Assembly: GCA_029263335.1 (NCBI GenBank)
Contig: JAJCXS010000181.1
Location: forward strand, 1 to 32,773
Direction of reading: 5' to 3'
DNA from: Acidobacteriota bacterium
GTDB lineage: Bacteria; Acidobacteriota; UBA890; WLXD01
DNA: 32,773 nt
The notes under the pieces were generated by a model, which was not told the origin of the DNA, ran no database searches, and worked only from the letters and a program-made list of their open reading frames with translations. Positions 15,894 to 23,646 of this stretch are shown here, piece by piece. Numbering within the stretch: the stretch's first letter is position 1; each line of letters starts with the position of its first letter. The position numbers and the translations under genes were made by a program.

Positions 15894-16595
15894 CTAACCG
15901 GCCACGAAGCTCGCCACCACGTCGCTGGCAGGACTCTCGCAGAGGTTGGCCAGCGAACCGACCTGCGCGAGCCGCCCATTCACCAACAATCCGACCCGAT
16001 CCGCCAGTGAGCGTGCCTCGTCGAGATCGTGGGTGATGTGGAAGATGGTGAGCCCCAACTCGCGGTGCAGCTGAGCGATCTCTTGGCGCAGCTCGCGGCG
16101 CAGGCCAGGCTCCAACCCGGTGAGCGGCTCATCGAGCAGTAATGTCTTCTGGCCCGCGGCCAGCGCACGGCCCAATCCGACGCGGCGCGCTTCGCCGCCC
16201 GAAAGGCGGGCCGGCGCAGCGTCCAGCCGATGAGTGATCTGCAACAGCTCGGCGAGCTCGTTCACGCGGCTCTCGATCTCGTCCGCGCGCCAGTGCCGGA
16301 CCCGCAGCGGATAGGCGAGGTTCTCGCGTACGGACATGTGCGGAAACAGGGCCGCGTCCTGGTAGACGATGGCCAGGCCTCGCTCCTGCGGAGGCAGGAG
16401 GGACGACTCGACCGCGCCGACGTAGAGCTGTCCGCGCGTGGCGCGGTGGAATCCGGCCATCCACTCCATCAGCATCGTCTTGCCGGACCCCGACGGGCCC
16501 AGCAACACGAAATACTCGCCCGGGCTGACCTCGAAGGTCAGCGGGCCGAGTTGGAACCCGGGCACGCTGATCTCGAGGTTCTCGACTCTAAGCAT
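15894..16595 (-). CDS. wtpC: WtpC/ModC-like ABC ATPase (short, no TOBE domain)
   Basis: 233 aa with Walker A GPSGSGKT (33-40), Q-loop VYQDAALFPH (77-86), signature LSGGEARRVG (131-140), Walker B TLLLDEP (151-157) and H-loop HITHD (His189). The LFPHMSVRENLAYPL phrase is typical of molybdate, tungstate and sulfate importers. It ends soon after the nucleotide-binding domain. ModC and many WtpC proteins carry an extra C-terminal regulatory/TOBE domain of 100 or more residues, which is absent here. The start overlaps the permease stop by 8 bp. It powers the importer with the permease upstream and the WtpA-like lipoprotein encoded convergently. Confidence 0.88.
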   Translation of the reverse strand: MLRVENLEISVPGFQLGPLTFEVSPGEYFVLLGPSGSGKTMLMEWMAGFHRATRGQLYVGAVESSLLPPQERGLAIVYQDAALFPHMSVRENLAYPLRVRHWRADEIESRVNELAELLQITHRLDAAPARLSGGEARRVGLGRALAAGQKTLLLDEPLTGLEPGLRRELRQEIAQLHRELGLTIFHITHDLDEARSLADRVGLLVNGRLAQVGSLANLCESPASDVVASFVAG

Positions 16596-17376
16596 CGTGT
16601 GAACCCCGATCGGTGAGCGTCCACCCCCAGAACAACACCAGCGTGACGATGAGCAGAAACGCCGTGGCCGGCAGCGCGGCGCTCAGCCCGTATGCGGTGA
16701 AGCGATCCCAGATGAGCACGGGTGCGGTGCGCGGGAAGTACGCAAGCACCGCGATGGAGCCAAACTCGCTGGCCGCCCGGGCCATTGCGGAGACCATCGC
16801 GGCGACGATTGCTGGCCGCGCCAGCGGCAGCGCGATACTGCGGAACGACTCGAGGCGCGAGGCGCCGAGGCTTTGCGCTACCCGTTCGAGCCGCGCGTCT
16901 TCGTTGCGAAAGCCCTGTTGCGCTCCGCGTACCACCAGCGGAGCCGACACGAACAGCATGGCCAGAATGATGCCGGGTGCGGCGCTCACGACCGCGATAC
17001 CGAGGTGCCCCTCGAGGATCGAACCGAGCAAGCGGTTCTTCGCGAACAGCATCAGCAGAGCGATTCCCGCTACCGGGTGCGGAATCACGAGGGGCAGCGA
17101 CAGCACCGCCATCGCCAGTCGTTTGCCGCGGAACTCGTGGCGTTCGAGAAGGTAGGCCAGAGGCACTCCGAGCGTCGCGCCGAGTACGACCGCTACGAGC
17201 GCGCAACCGATGCTTACCGCGATGGCGGCGAGCAACTCGCTATCCGACCAGCTGAGAACGAAGGCCGCGTGCGGGTCGGCCAGCAGCACGGCGAGCAGGG
17301 GACCGACAAGGAAGACCAGCAGGATGGCGCTGAGCAGCGCGAAGACGATGTCGAGCAGGGGCGCCTGAGCGGGCAA
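16588..17376 (-). CDS. wtpB: WtpB/ModB-like ABC permease
   Basis: 262 aa. Start is TTG 17376, four bases after the thioredoxin-like stop; no ATG or GTG in frame leaves the first helix intact. Six hydrophobic segments lie at about 10-32, 47-75, 86-112, 127-150, 185-205 and 232-252. The ATPase-contact loop is ERVAQSLGASRLESFRSIAL (164-183). ASEFGSIAVLAYFPRTAPVLI (202-222, shown in part) and DRF-x-x-YGL resemble WtpB and ModB closely. It forms the channel for molybdate or tungstate uptake. The TTG start may keep its level below that of the neighbours (inference). Confidence 0.88.
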   Translation of the reverse strand: MPAQAPLLDIVFALLSAILLVFLVGPLLAVLLADPHAAFVLSWSDSELLAAIAVSIGCALVAVVLGATLGVPLAYLLERHEFRGKRLAMAVLSLPLVIPHPVAGIALLMLFAKNRLLGSILEGHLGIAVVSAAPGIILAMLFVSAPLVVRGAQQGFRNEDARLERVAQSLGASRLESFRSIALPLARPAIVAAMVSAMARAASEFGSIAVLAYFPRTAPVLIWDRFTAYGLSAALPATAFLLIVTLVLFWGWTLTDRGSHDA

Positions 17377-17380
17377 CGGA

Positions 17381-18010
17381 CTATTCGCGCTCGGCGGCCT
17401 GACGGGCGATTTCGGTCAACTCACGCACGGTCTCTTCGCCCGCGTCCTCCGCGTACCAGGTGTACTTCTGCTCGTAGAGTTCCTTGCGCGGCAGTTCGGC
17501 CTCGGTGCGCAGAAACCACTCCTGGAGAATGGTGGGCCGCTCGACCAATGCGCCGACTTGTTCGTGGTCCGAGTCGAGCACCAGAATCGTCGGCGTGGCT
17601 GTACGGCCGTCGGGCGTCAGGTTGGCCGCCATGACGGCAGCGCCGCTGCGCGAGTCGACGATTCGCATTTCCCATCCGGGCACCTGCTCGACGAAGCGGG
17701 CGATGTAGGGAATGGTGTTGACTGAGTCGCCGCACCAGTCTTCCGCGATCACCAAGAAGTTCATTGCAACGCCGAGGGTCTTGGCCGCCTGCACGGCCTG
17801 GTAGGTTGGCGCGCCGCGGTCGTAGTGCTGGTGCCAGGCTTCCCGCCGCCGGTTGGCTTTGTCGAGAAACTGTTCGAAGGTGGCCCCGTCTTCGTACAGC
17901 TCGCGCACGTCGGCCTCTTGGGCGTCGCTGTCCGGCGCTGCGAGGAGCACCACGGCCAGCGCCAGGATCAGCCTTGGACCGTGGCGGCGATGGCGTCCCC
18001 CGCGCGGCAT
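17381..18010 (-). CDS. Secreted thioredoxin-like protein with CxxS site
   Basis: 209 aa with a Sec signal (basic MPRGGRHRRHGPR, hydrophobic LILALAVVLLA, cleavage near SDA). The thioredoxin fold has FLVIAEDWCGDSVNTIP (85-101): the active site is Cys93-Gly-Asp-Ser96, so the second cysteine of CxxC is replaced by serine. TPTILVLDSD (about 139-148) is the cis-Pro strand with Thr-Pro. The pattern matches the thioredoxin_9 group, where WCGDS is common. A CxxS site suits monothiol or isomerase-like chemistry, or a non-redox role. Its ATG overlaps the DUF411 stop by one base (TGATG) and the WtpB-like start follows four bases after its stop. Confidence 0.87.
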   Translation of the reverse strand: MPRGGRHRRHGPRLILALAVVLLAAPDSDAQEADVRELYEDGATFEQFLDKANRRREAWHQHYDRGAPTYQAVQAAKTLGVAMNFLVIAEDWCGDSVNTIPYIARFVEQVPGWEMRIVDSRSGAAVMAANLTPDGRTATPTILVLDSDHEQVGALVERPTILQEWFLRTEAELPRKELYEQKYTWYAEDAGEETVRELTEIARQAAERE

Positions 18011-18483
18011 CAGTAGCTGGCGTAGACGGAGGTGTTGTTGTTGGCGTCGAAGGCCACCACGTCATAACGCTCAACGTGGCCGTCGGGCTGCTCCATGCCA
18101 GGAGATCCGGAGATCATGCCGGGTACGGCCAAGCCGCGGATATCGGTCGGGCGCTCGGCCAGCAACCGCTTGATGTCGCGCGCCGGGACGTGCCCCTCGA
18201 CCAGGTACCCCTCGATGTATGCCGTGTGGCAGGAGGCGATTTCGGGCGTGATGTTCTCCTGCCGCTTGATGTCGTTGACGTTGACATCGTGCTTGTGCAC
18301 CTCGACTTCGAAGCCGTTGGCCTGCATGTGCTTGACCCACTCGCCGCAACAGCCGCAGGCGGGATTCTGGTACATGACGACCTGAATGCCGTCTCCGGCC
18401 GCAGCCTGACCGTCGGCCCAGTACGAGCCTCCTGCAAAGGCCACGATTGCGAATACCAGAACGCCGATGCCTTTCTTCTTCAT
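18010..18483 (-). CDS. Periplasmic DUF411 metal-binding-type protein
   Basis: 157 aa. ATG 18483 is chosen because GAGGA lies about seven bases upstream and MKKKGIGVLVFAIVAFAGG is a clean signal; a GTG at 18495 is also in frame. DUF411 hallmarks are all present: NPACGCCGEW (Cys43, 45 and 46), ASCHTAYIEGYLVEGHVP (Cys85, His86; 83-100), and GLAVPGMISGSPGME (Met123, Met130). Family members are exported and usually associated with copper or other metal resistance, and Cys/Met/His clusters suit soft-metal binding. It leads the run DUF411, thioredoxin-like, WtpB, WtpC, and is probably transcribed from a promoter just upstream. Confidence 0.92.
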   Translation of the reverse strand: MKKKGIGVLVFAIVAFAGGSYWADGQAAAGDGIQVVMYQNPACGCCGEWVKHMQANGFEVEVHKHDVNVNDIKRQENITPEIASCHTAYIEGYLVEGHVPARDIKRLLAERPTDIRGLAVPGMISGSPGMEQPDGHVERYDVVAFDANNNTSVYASY

Positions 18484-18523
18484 GATGTTCCTCACGGCGG
18501 GGCGGGACAGTAGGTGCCCTTCT

Positions 18524-18529
18524 ATTCTA
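18524..18529 (-). promoter_or_regulatory. Candidate -10 (TAGAAT) for DUF411-wtpBC unit
   Basis: On the minus strand TAGAAT matches five of six bases of TATAAT, 40 bases before the DUF411 ATG. A GTGAAA about 15 bases upstream is a poor -35. Position is plausible, strength is not known. Confidence 0.25.
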
Positions 18530-18533
18530 GCGG

Positions 18534-19025
18534 TTAGTCGGCGCTTTCACCGGCCGTTGCCGCGGGGGCCTGTGGCGCGGCGTGCGGTGTGTTGTAGGCC
18601 ACCATCACGATGCCAATCGCGACGATCCCGATTCCGACCGCCAGCCACGGGTTGACGTGTTCTGCCGTTCGGAGCGCCGCGATCGCCGACACGGTGACGG
18701 CGGTGCCGAACACGATCGGCATGACGATTTGCGGCATCGCGCCACCCCCCGTGAACATGGCCAACGTCAAGGTCAGCGCTCCGAAGGCGCCCATCGAACC
18801 GGCGATGAACCCCCACGTGATGCCCTCGCCGGTGAAGCTGAAGGCGTCGCCGTTCAGACGCATGCCGATGACGCCGCCGAAGGTGGCCCACACCAGATAC
18901 GCGAGGCCCACCGCGAAGTAAGGCTTGAACGGGCTGTGTAATGCCGAGCGAGCCGGTGCCATCGAGGGGCCGTACAGACCCCAGAAGAATCCCGTCATGA
19001 GGGCGAAGAGGATCGGATAACGCAT
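18534..19025 (-). CDS. Small multi-helix membrane protein (half-size DMT/EamA-like)
   Basis: 163 aa from ATG 19025, with GAGG seven bases upstream. About five hydrophobic segments: ILFALMTGFFWGLYG (5-19), YFAVGLAYLVWATFGG (about 36-51), the glycine-rich WGFIAGSMGAFGALTLTLAMF (71-91, shown in part), MPIVFGTAVTVSAIAAL (about 102-118), and WLAVGIGIVAIGIVMVAY (126-143). The tail is Ala/Pro-rich. Glycine patterns and the last helix resemble one half of EamA/DMT transporters, which normally have ten helices in two repeats. It could work as a dimer or be an unrelated family. There is no close partner; it stands between the kinase and DUF411 genes on the same strand. Confidence 0.7.
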   Translation of the reverse strand: MRYPILFALMTGFFWGLYGPSMAPARSALHSPFKPYFAVGLAYLVWATFGGVIGMRLNGDAFSFTGEGITWGFIAGSMGAFGALTLTLAMFTGGGAMPQIVMPIVFGTAVTVSAIAALRTAEHVNPWLAVGIGIVAIGIVMVAYNTPHAAPQAPAATAGESAD

Positions 19026-19079
19026 TCAGTACCTCGGCATGCGGTGATTTGAACCAGCGTGGATGCCGACGAATGGTAC

Positions 19080-20777
19080 CTAACCGGCGGGCCGTTCGGT
19101 GTCCGGGCCCGACTCGGCCTCGGTTTCCGATGCCCCGTCGCCCTTCGGATCGAACAGAGAGCTGTCGATCAACAGCGCTGTTTCGGCGCCGATGAGGGCC
19201 GTCGCGATAACGCTCTCGGAGCCTGTGGAGGCCGGGCGCTGGGCGCCGGGCACGGGCTTCTCGAAACCCTCCCACCATTCGGTGGCATCGACGGCGTTCC
19301 AGCTGCCCGTAGCGGCACAGTCGAGCAGCTGGGCGCGCATGGTGGAGGCGTTCTTGGGTCGCATGCCAGGGTCCTTCGAGAGTCCCTTCATGATCACCTG
19401 CGACAGGTCGTCCGGGACTCCGGGCAGTCGCTCCTGGGGAGGCTCCGGGTGTTTTGTCTGGTGCATGCGCAGGTATTCACGCAGACCGTCGGCCACAAAC
19501 ACGGGAGTTCCGGTCAGCAGGTGATAGCCGACCGCCGCCAGCGAGTACAGGTCGGCGCGAGGACCCATCAAGTCTGGATACACGGCTTCCGGGGCCATGG
19601 TCTCGGGGGTCCCCATGATCACCTTGTCGAGTTCCGGCGCCTCCTGGCTGAGGTCTTTGACCAGGCCGAAGTCGAGGATCTTGACGACGTCATGTTCGCC
19701 GCCGAGATCGGCCAGCATGATATTCCCGGGCTTGATATCGCGATGCACCATGCCCTTGGTATGGGCCTCGGACAGCGCACCACAGGCGGCCGACAGGACG
19801 TGGATCACGCGGCCCGGCGGCATCGGCCCGGTAAGGTCGACAATCTCGCGCAGGTTGGCCCCTTCGAGTAGCTCCATGGCGTAGTAGAAGACGCCATCGG
19901 CGGTGTGCCCGTAGTCGTAAATGGAGACCGCGTTGGGGTGGGTGAGCCGGCTGGTTTGCTTGACCTCTTGCTCGAAGCGCCGGAGAGAACTTTCGCCGGC
20001 GATCTCGGGTCGCAGCAGCTTGATGGCGGTGCGGCGACGCAGCAGCGAATGGGTTGCCTCGTAGACTTCGCCCATCGCTCCGGCGCCGATCTTGCCGTGG
20101 ATCTCGTACTGGCCCAGATGGCCGGCCTCGTAGGTGCGTCGCCGCAGCCCGAGATTCACCCGCGACGCGACGCAGGCCACGCCGATGGCGCCAATCAAGA
20201 TGACCTGATTCTGCACCAGCATGTCTACGTAGTGGCTGTGATCGTAGGCCTCGCCGGGGCGGGCGAAGGAGGCGCCGTAGTGGAGCTGGATGGCCAGTAC
20301 CCCGAGAGGTGCGGTGCTCGACAGCAGGGCGGTGCGCCGGGCGCTGCTGGGTACGAGGATGGCGCGCGTCAGGATGAACAGGGTGAGGAACGGGAGTACC
20401 ACCGGAAATCCCGAGAACGAGTAGTGGTGCGACGTCGCGTACAGCAACAGACACGGCGCGAACAACATCTGCAGCAGGAGGCCGTCGGCGGCGGTCAGAG
20501 CGCTCGGCGATAGCCGACGGCGTTTCAGGACCCGCCGCATTAGTAGCGCGCCCACAACCAGCCAGAACAACGCGGCGTTGGGAAGCGTGGTGACGAAGGA
20601 GAATACGGCCCCCACCAGGCCCGCTTGGCTGGCGCGCAGCTCGGTTACCAGGAAGGCGGCGGCTAGCGCACCCGTGATGAGCGTCACGGCGCCGGCGAGC
20701 AGTCGTACCCGCTGCTGCAGGTAGGTGCGCGTCTCCTCGTCGAATCCGGGGCTGCTGAGGCGGTTGACGACGCTCAC
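19080..20777 (-). CDS. Ser/Thr protein kinase with N-terminal membrane domain
   Basis: 565 aa from GTG 20777 (GGGA upstream). Residues 25-205 contain about six hydrophobic helices, and the kinase domain follows at about 224-490. Intact motifs: glycine loop IGAGAMGEVYE (230-240), Lys253 in AIK, catalytic loop HRDIKPGN (345-352), DFG (369-371), and APE (395-397). All point to an active Hanks-type kinase. The C-terminal 70 residues are polar. In PknB-like receptors the kinase precedes a single helix and an external sensor; here the order is reversed and the membrane part is polytopic. The phosphorylation target is unknown. It lies downstream of phosphofructokinase and lysine transaminase on the same strand, separated by 143 bases with its own inverted repeats. 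Confidence 0.92.
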   Translation of the reverse strand: MSVVNRLSSPGFDEETRTYLQQRVRLLAGAVTLITGALAAAFLVTELRASQAGLVGAVFSFVTTLPNAALFWLVVGALLMRRVLKRRRLSPSALTAADGLLLQMLFAPCLLLYATSHHYSFSGFPVVLPFLTLFILTRAILVPSSARRTALLSSTAPLGVLAIQLHYGASFARPGEAYDHSHYVDMLVQNQVILIGAIGVACVASRVNLGLRRRTYEAGHLGQYEIHGKIGAGAMGEVYEATHSLLRRRTAIKLLRPEIAGESSLRRFEQEVKQTSRLTHPNAVSIYDYGHTADGVFYYAMELLEGANLREIVDLTGPMPPGRVIHVLSAACGALSEAHTKGMVHRDIKPGNIMLADLGGEHDVVKILDFGLVKDLSQEAPELDKVIMGTPETMAPEAVYPDLMGPRADLYSLAAVGYHLLTGTPVFVADGLREYLRMHQTKHPEPPQERLPGVPDDLSQVIMKGLSKDPGMRPKNASTMRAQLLDCAATGSWNAVDATEWWEGFEKPVPGAQRPASTGSESVIATALIGAETALLIDSSLFDPKGDGASETEAESGPDTERPAG

Positions 20778-20813
20778 CGTCGGGTTCCCTTCAATTGCGG
20801 TCCGCGGCCCGGG

Positions 20814-20829
20814 AGAGCGAGATCGCTCT
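20814..20829. repeat. Inverted repeat upstream of kinase gene
   Basis: AGAGCGA-GA-TCGCTCT has 7-bp perfect arms and lies 37 bases before the kinase GTG. It could be an operator or a leader hairpin. Confidence 0.35.
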
Positions 20830-20854
20830 TCGAGTGGCGGAGGGTTCGTTCTTG

Positions 20855-20875
20855 GTAGTAGACGCGTCTCTACCA
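20855..20875. repeat. Bulged inverted repeat between PFK and kinase
   Basis: GGTAG and CTACC arms enclose the perfect 10-bp palindrome AGACGCGTCT, with one bulged T on the left. On the minus strand it follows a TATAAC hexamer (20876-20881) that could be a -10 for the kinase, so it would sit at the start of that transcript. No T-run, so termination is less likely than regulation. Confidence 0.35.
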
Positions 20876-20920
20876 GTTATAGACGCACGTTCGGGCCAGT
20901 TGGTGCCACTCGGCTCGCGA

Positions 20921-22234
20921 TTAGTTGACCGCACCCGTCATCCGGGCCGGCTGTCCGGTGGCCTCGAGTACCCGCTGCCACAGTACACCGCGCGGGTCGA
21001 GTGATCGTGTCGCCGCCGTCGCCAAGGCGAGCGGTACGTAGGTATAGCGGCCGTGCCAGGTGCCCACCAGCATGTTGGTGCGGCCGGCCATGCCGGCATG
21101 AACCGCGTGCTGGGCCAGGGCCAGACAGAGCGCGGAGTCGAAGGCGTTGGCGGGCAGGCTGCGAATCAGATAGCTCGGGTCGATGTACTTGACCGTCGTA
21201 GGCAGGCCGCGAGCGTGCAGATGCTCCAGGATTCGCTGCTTCAGGTGCGGCCCGATGTCGCCGAGTTTTACATTGCCCGAGACGTCGAGCTCGGGCTTGC
21301 CCAGGTGCAGGTGCTCCTGCCCGGCGCCCTCGGCGATGACGATCACGGCGTGATGACGCGCGCGCAGGCGCCCTTCCAGTTGTTCCAAGAGCCCGTGTTC
21401 GCCGTCCATGTCGAACGGTATTTCCGGCACCAGGCAGTAGTTCACCTCGCTGTTGGCCAGCGTCGCCGCCGCGGCGATGAAACCGGCGTGCCTGCCCATG
21501 AGCTTCACCAGGCCGACGCCGTTCCAGGCGCCGCGGGCCTCGGTGTGGGCGGCCACGATCGAGCGTGTCGCCTCGTTCACCGCGGTGGCGAAGCCGAAGC
21601 TGCGGTCGAGGCATTCGATGTCGTTGTCGATCGTCTTCGGAATGGCGACGATCGCGATGGGCAGCTCGCGGCGCGTGGCTTCGTCGGCGATCGCGCGAGC
21701 CGCTCGCAGCGTGCCGTCGCCGCCGATGGTGAACAGGATGTTGATGTCGTCAGCGACCAGCCGATCGACCATTGTGGCCGGATCCTGCGGACCGCGGCTC
21801 GATCCCAGAACGGTTCCGCCGAGCGTATGGATGCCATGAACGGCGTCCGGGTCGAGGTCGACGGGCTCGCGGCGCGGTGACGGGCCGAGCGCGTTGAAGC
21901 CGTATCGGTAGCCGCGGATTTGCTGCACTCCGTAGCGGTGCCACAGCGTCAGCGTGAGCGATCGGATGACGTCGTTGATGCCGGGGCACAGACCGCCGCA
22001 GGTCACGATCCCTGCGGTGGTCTGCTCCGGATTGAAGAAGATCGACTCGCGCGGTCCCGCGGCTAGGAAGCCGCGCGACAGGGACTCGTCCGTGGCCTCG
22101 GCCGAGGTGGCCGGGATCAGAACGTACCGGTCGTCCGGCGTCAGGTCGGTGCCGCGCCCCTGCAGGGGCGACGGCACCTCGCACGTGCCAAGCCGATCTA
22201 CGCGGAGTTGCTCCGCGCGCGGCAGATCCTCCAT
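20921..22234 (-). CDS. pfkA: 6-phosphofructokinase (probably ATP-dependent)
   Basis: 437 aa, phosphorylating fructose 6-phosphate in glycolysis. TCGGLCPGIND (78-88) is the first nucleotide-binding loop, FTIGGDGTLRAAR (168-180) the phosphate loop, and IPKTIDNDI (198-206) the catalytic loop with the base Asp. LMGRHAGFIAA and VPEIPFD follow. The GGDG glycine favours ATP over pyrophosphate, since PPi enzymes usually have GGDD, although the Lys in PKTIDND occurs in both PPi enzymes and plant/trypanosome-type ATP enzymes. The N-terminal extension of about 70 residues and overall length fit that plant/trypanosome-like clade rather than E. coli PfkA (320 aa). It starts six bases downstream of the lysine transaminase stop, so they are probably co-transcribed. 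Confidence 0.9.
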   Translation of the reverse strand: MEDLPRAEQLRVDRLGTCEVPSPLQGRGTDLTPDDRYVLIPATSAEATDESLSRGFLAAGPRESIFFNPEQTTAGIVTCGGLCPGINDVIRSLTLTLWHRYGVQQIRGYRYGFNALGPSPRREPVDLDPDAVHGIHTLGGTVLGSSRGPQDPATMVDRLVADDINILFTIGGDGTLRAARAIADEATRRELPIAIVAIPKTIDNDIECLDRSFGFATAVNEATRSIVAAHTEARGAWNGVGLVKLMGRHAGFIAAAATLANSEVNYCLVPEIPFDMDGEHGLLEQLEGRLRARHHAVIVIAEGAGQEHLHLGKPELDVSGNVKLGDIGPHLKQRILEHLHARGLPTTVKYIDPSYLIRSLPANAFDSALCLALAQHAVHAGMAGRTNMLVGTWHGRYTYVPLALATAATRSLDPRGVLWQRVLEATGQPARMTGAVN

Positions 22235-22239
22235 CGAGG

Positions 22240-23565
22240 CTAGCTCGCCAGACCTTCACGCAGCAGGGCGATGGCACGGTGGACATCATCCTGGGTGAAG
22301 GTGAGGCAAGGGCGGAAGCGAATGCTGAGCGGACCGCAGGCGAGCGACGCCAGGCCGATGTCCCAGAGCTTCGTTCGCAGTGCGTCGCGGCTGGCGGTGT
22401 CGGGCATGTCGAAGGCCAGCATCAGGCCGAGGCCGCGCACGTTGGACATCTGCGGGAACTCCGCGGCGACGTTCTGGAGCTCCTCGAGGAACACCGCGCC
22501 GCTGGCCGCAGCGTTCTCGACGAGATTGTCTTCCTTGATGATCTGCAGGTAGCGTGCCGAGCGCACCATGTCGACCAGGTTGCCGCCCCAGGTGGAGTTG
22601 ATGCGCGACGAAACGTGGAAGACGTTGTCGGGCACGTTGTCGACACGCTCGGTGCACATAATGCCGCACACCTGGGTCTTCTTGCCGAAGGCCACGATGT
22701 CGGGCGCCATCCCCATCTGCTGGAAGGCCCACATCGTGCCGGTGAGCCCGATACCCGTTTGTACCTCGTCGAAGATGAGCAGCGCGTCGTGCTGGTCCGC
22801 CAGCGCACGCAGCTGCTGCAGGTACTCGGGGCGGAAATGGTTGTCACCTCCCTCGCCCTGGATCGTCTCCAGCAGGATCGCCGCGATACCGTGCGGGTCG
22901 GCCGCGAACGCTGCCTCGATTTCCGCCACCGACGCGGCCTCGGCCGCCGCCATGGCCGCCTCGTCGATCGGGAAACTCAGCTTGGGGTTGGACACTCGCG
23001 GCCAGTCGAACTGGGGGAAGTCGCGGGTCTTGCCCGGATCCGTGTTCGTCGTTGACATGGTGTAACCACTGCGCCCGTGGAATGCCTCACGGAAGTGGAG
23101 GATCTTGTCGCCGCCACCCTCCACACCGGCGGCGCGATTGCGCTGTCGCTTCCAGTCGAAGGCGGTCTTCATGGCGTTTTCTACCGCCAACGAGCCGCCG
23201 GCCACAAAGAACAGGTAGCGGAACTCCGCCGGGGCCGCAACCTCGCGGAAGGTCTTCACGAAGCCCGCGAACTCGCGGGTGTACACGTCGCTGTTGGCCG
23301 GGTTCGAGAGCGCGGCACGCATCAGCGCTTCGCGGAACTCCGGGTCCGCCATCTTGGGATGGTTGTGCCCGATTGGCAGCGAGGCGAAGTACGAGTAGCA
23401 GTCGAGAAATTCCTTGCCCTCGAGGGCATCGACCATGATTGAGCCGTGCGACTTGTCGAGGTCGACTACTACGTGAAAACCGTCGACAAGAATGTTCTCC
23501 CGCAGGATCGGGAATACGTCTTCGGCGGCAACGGTCAGCGAGGTCCGGGTCAGGGTGTCAGTCAT
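22240..23565 (-). CDS. lat: L-lysine 6-transaminase
   Basis: 441 aa from ATG 23565, where GGAGA lies seven bases upstream; the frame runs on to 23733 without protein-like sequence. It is a class III PLP aminotransferase: FVAGGSLAVENAMK (120-133), FREAFHGRSGYT (158-169), FDEVQTGIGLTG (265-276), and the PLP-lysine region DIVAFGKKTQVCGIM (289-303; Lys295 by alignment to the general motif). FGKKTQVCG is characteristic of lysine epsilon-aminotransferases such as M. tuberculosis Rv3290c. It moves the epsilon-amino group of lysine to 2-oxoglutarate, giving 2-aminoadipate semialdehyde (as piperideine carboxylate) and glutamate. Roles in lysine breakdown or stress survival are both known for the family. 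The pfk gene follows after 5 bases. Confidence 0.93.
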   Translation of the reverse strand: MTDTLTRTSLTVAAEDVFPILRENILVDGFHVVVDLDKSHGSIMVDALEGKEFLDCYSYFASLPIGHNHPKMADPEFREALMRAALSNPANSDVYTREFAGFVKTFREVAAPAEFRYLFFVAGGSLAVENAMKTAFDWKRQRNRAAGVEGGGDKILHFREAFHGRSGYTMSTTNTDPGKTRDFPQFDWPRVSNPKLSFPIDEAAMAAAEAASVAEIEAAFAADPHGIAAILLETIQGEGGDNHFRPEYLQQLRALADQHDALLIFDEVQTGIGLTGTMWAFQQMGMAPDIVAFGKKTQVCGIMCTERVDNVPDNVFHVSSRINSTWGGNLVDMVRSARYLQIIKEDNLVENAAASGAVFLEELQNVAAEFPQMSNVRGLGLMLAFDMPDTASRDALRTKLWDIGLASLACGPLSIRFRPCLTFTQDDVHRAIALLREGLAS

Positions 23566-23646
23566 CGTGATCTCCGCGTAACGAGAATTCGGATAGGTCG
23601 GATCGAAAAGACTCAGACCTGCCGATTCGGCGGAGCAAACACGTCG

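Noticed and set aside
20921..22234. Pyrophosphate-dependent phosphofructokinase
   Set aside because: The motif is GGDGT, not GGDD; with PKTIDND this pattern occurs in ATP-dependent plant/trypanosome-type enzymes, so ATP is the better guess.
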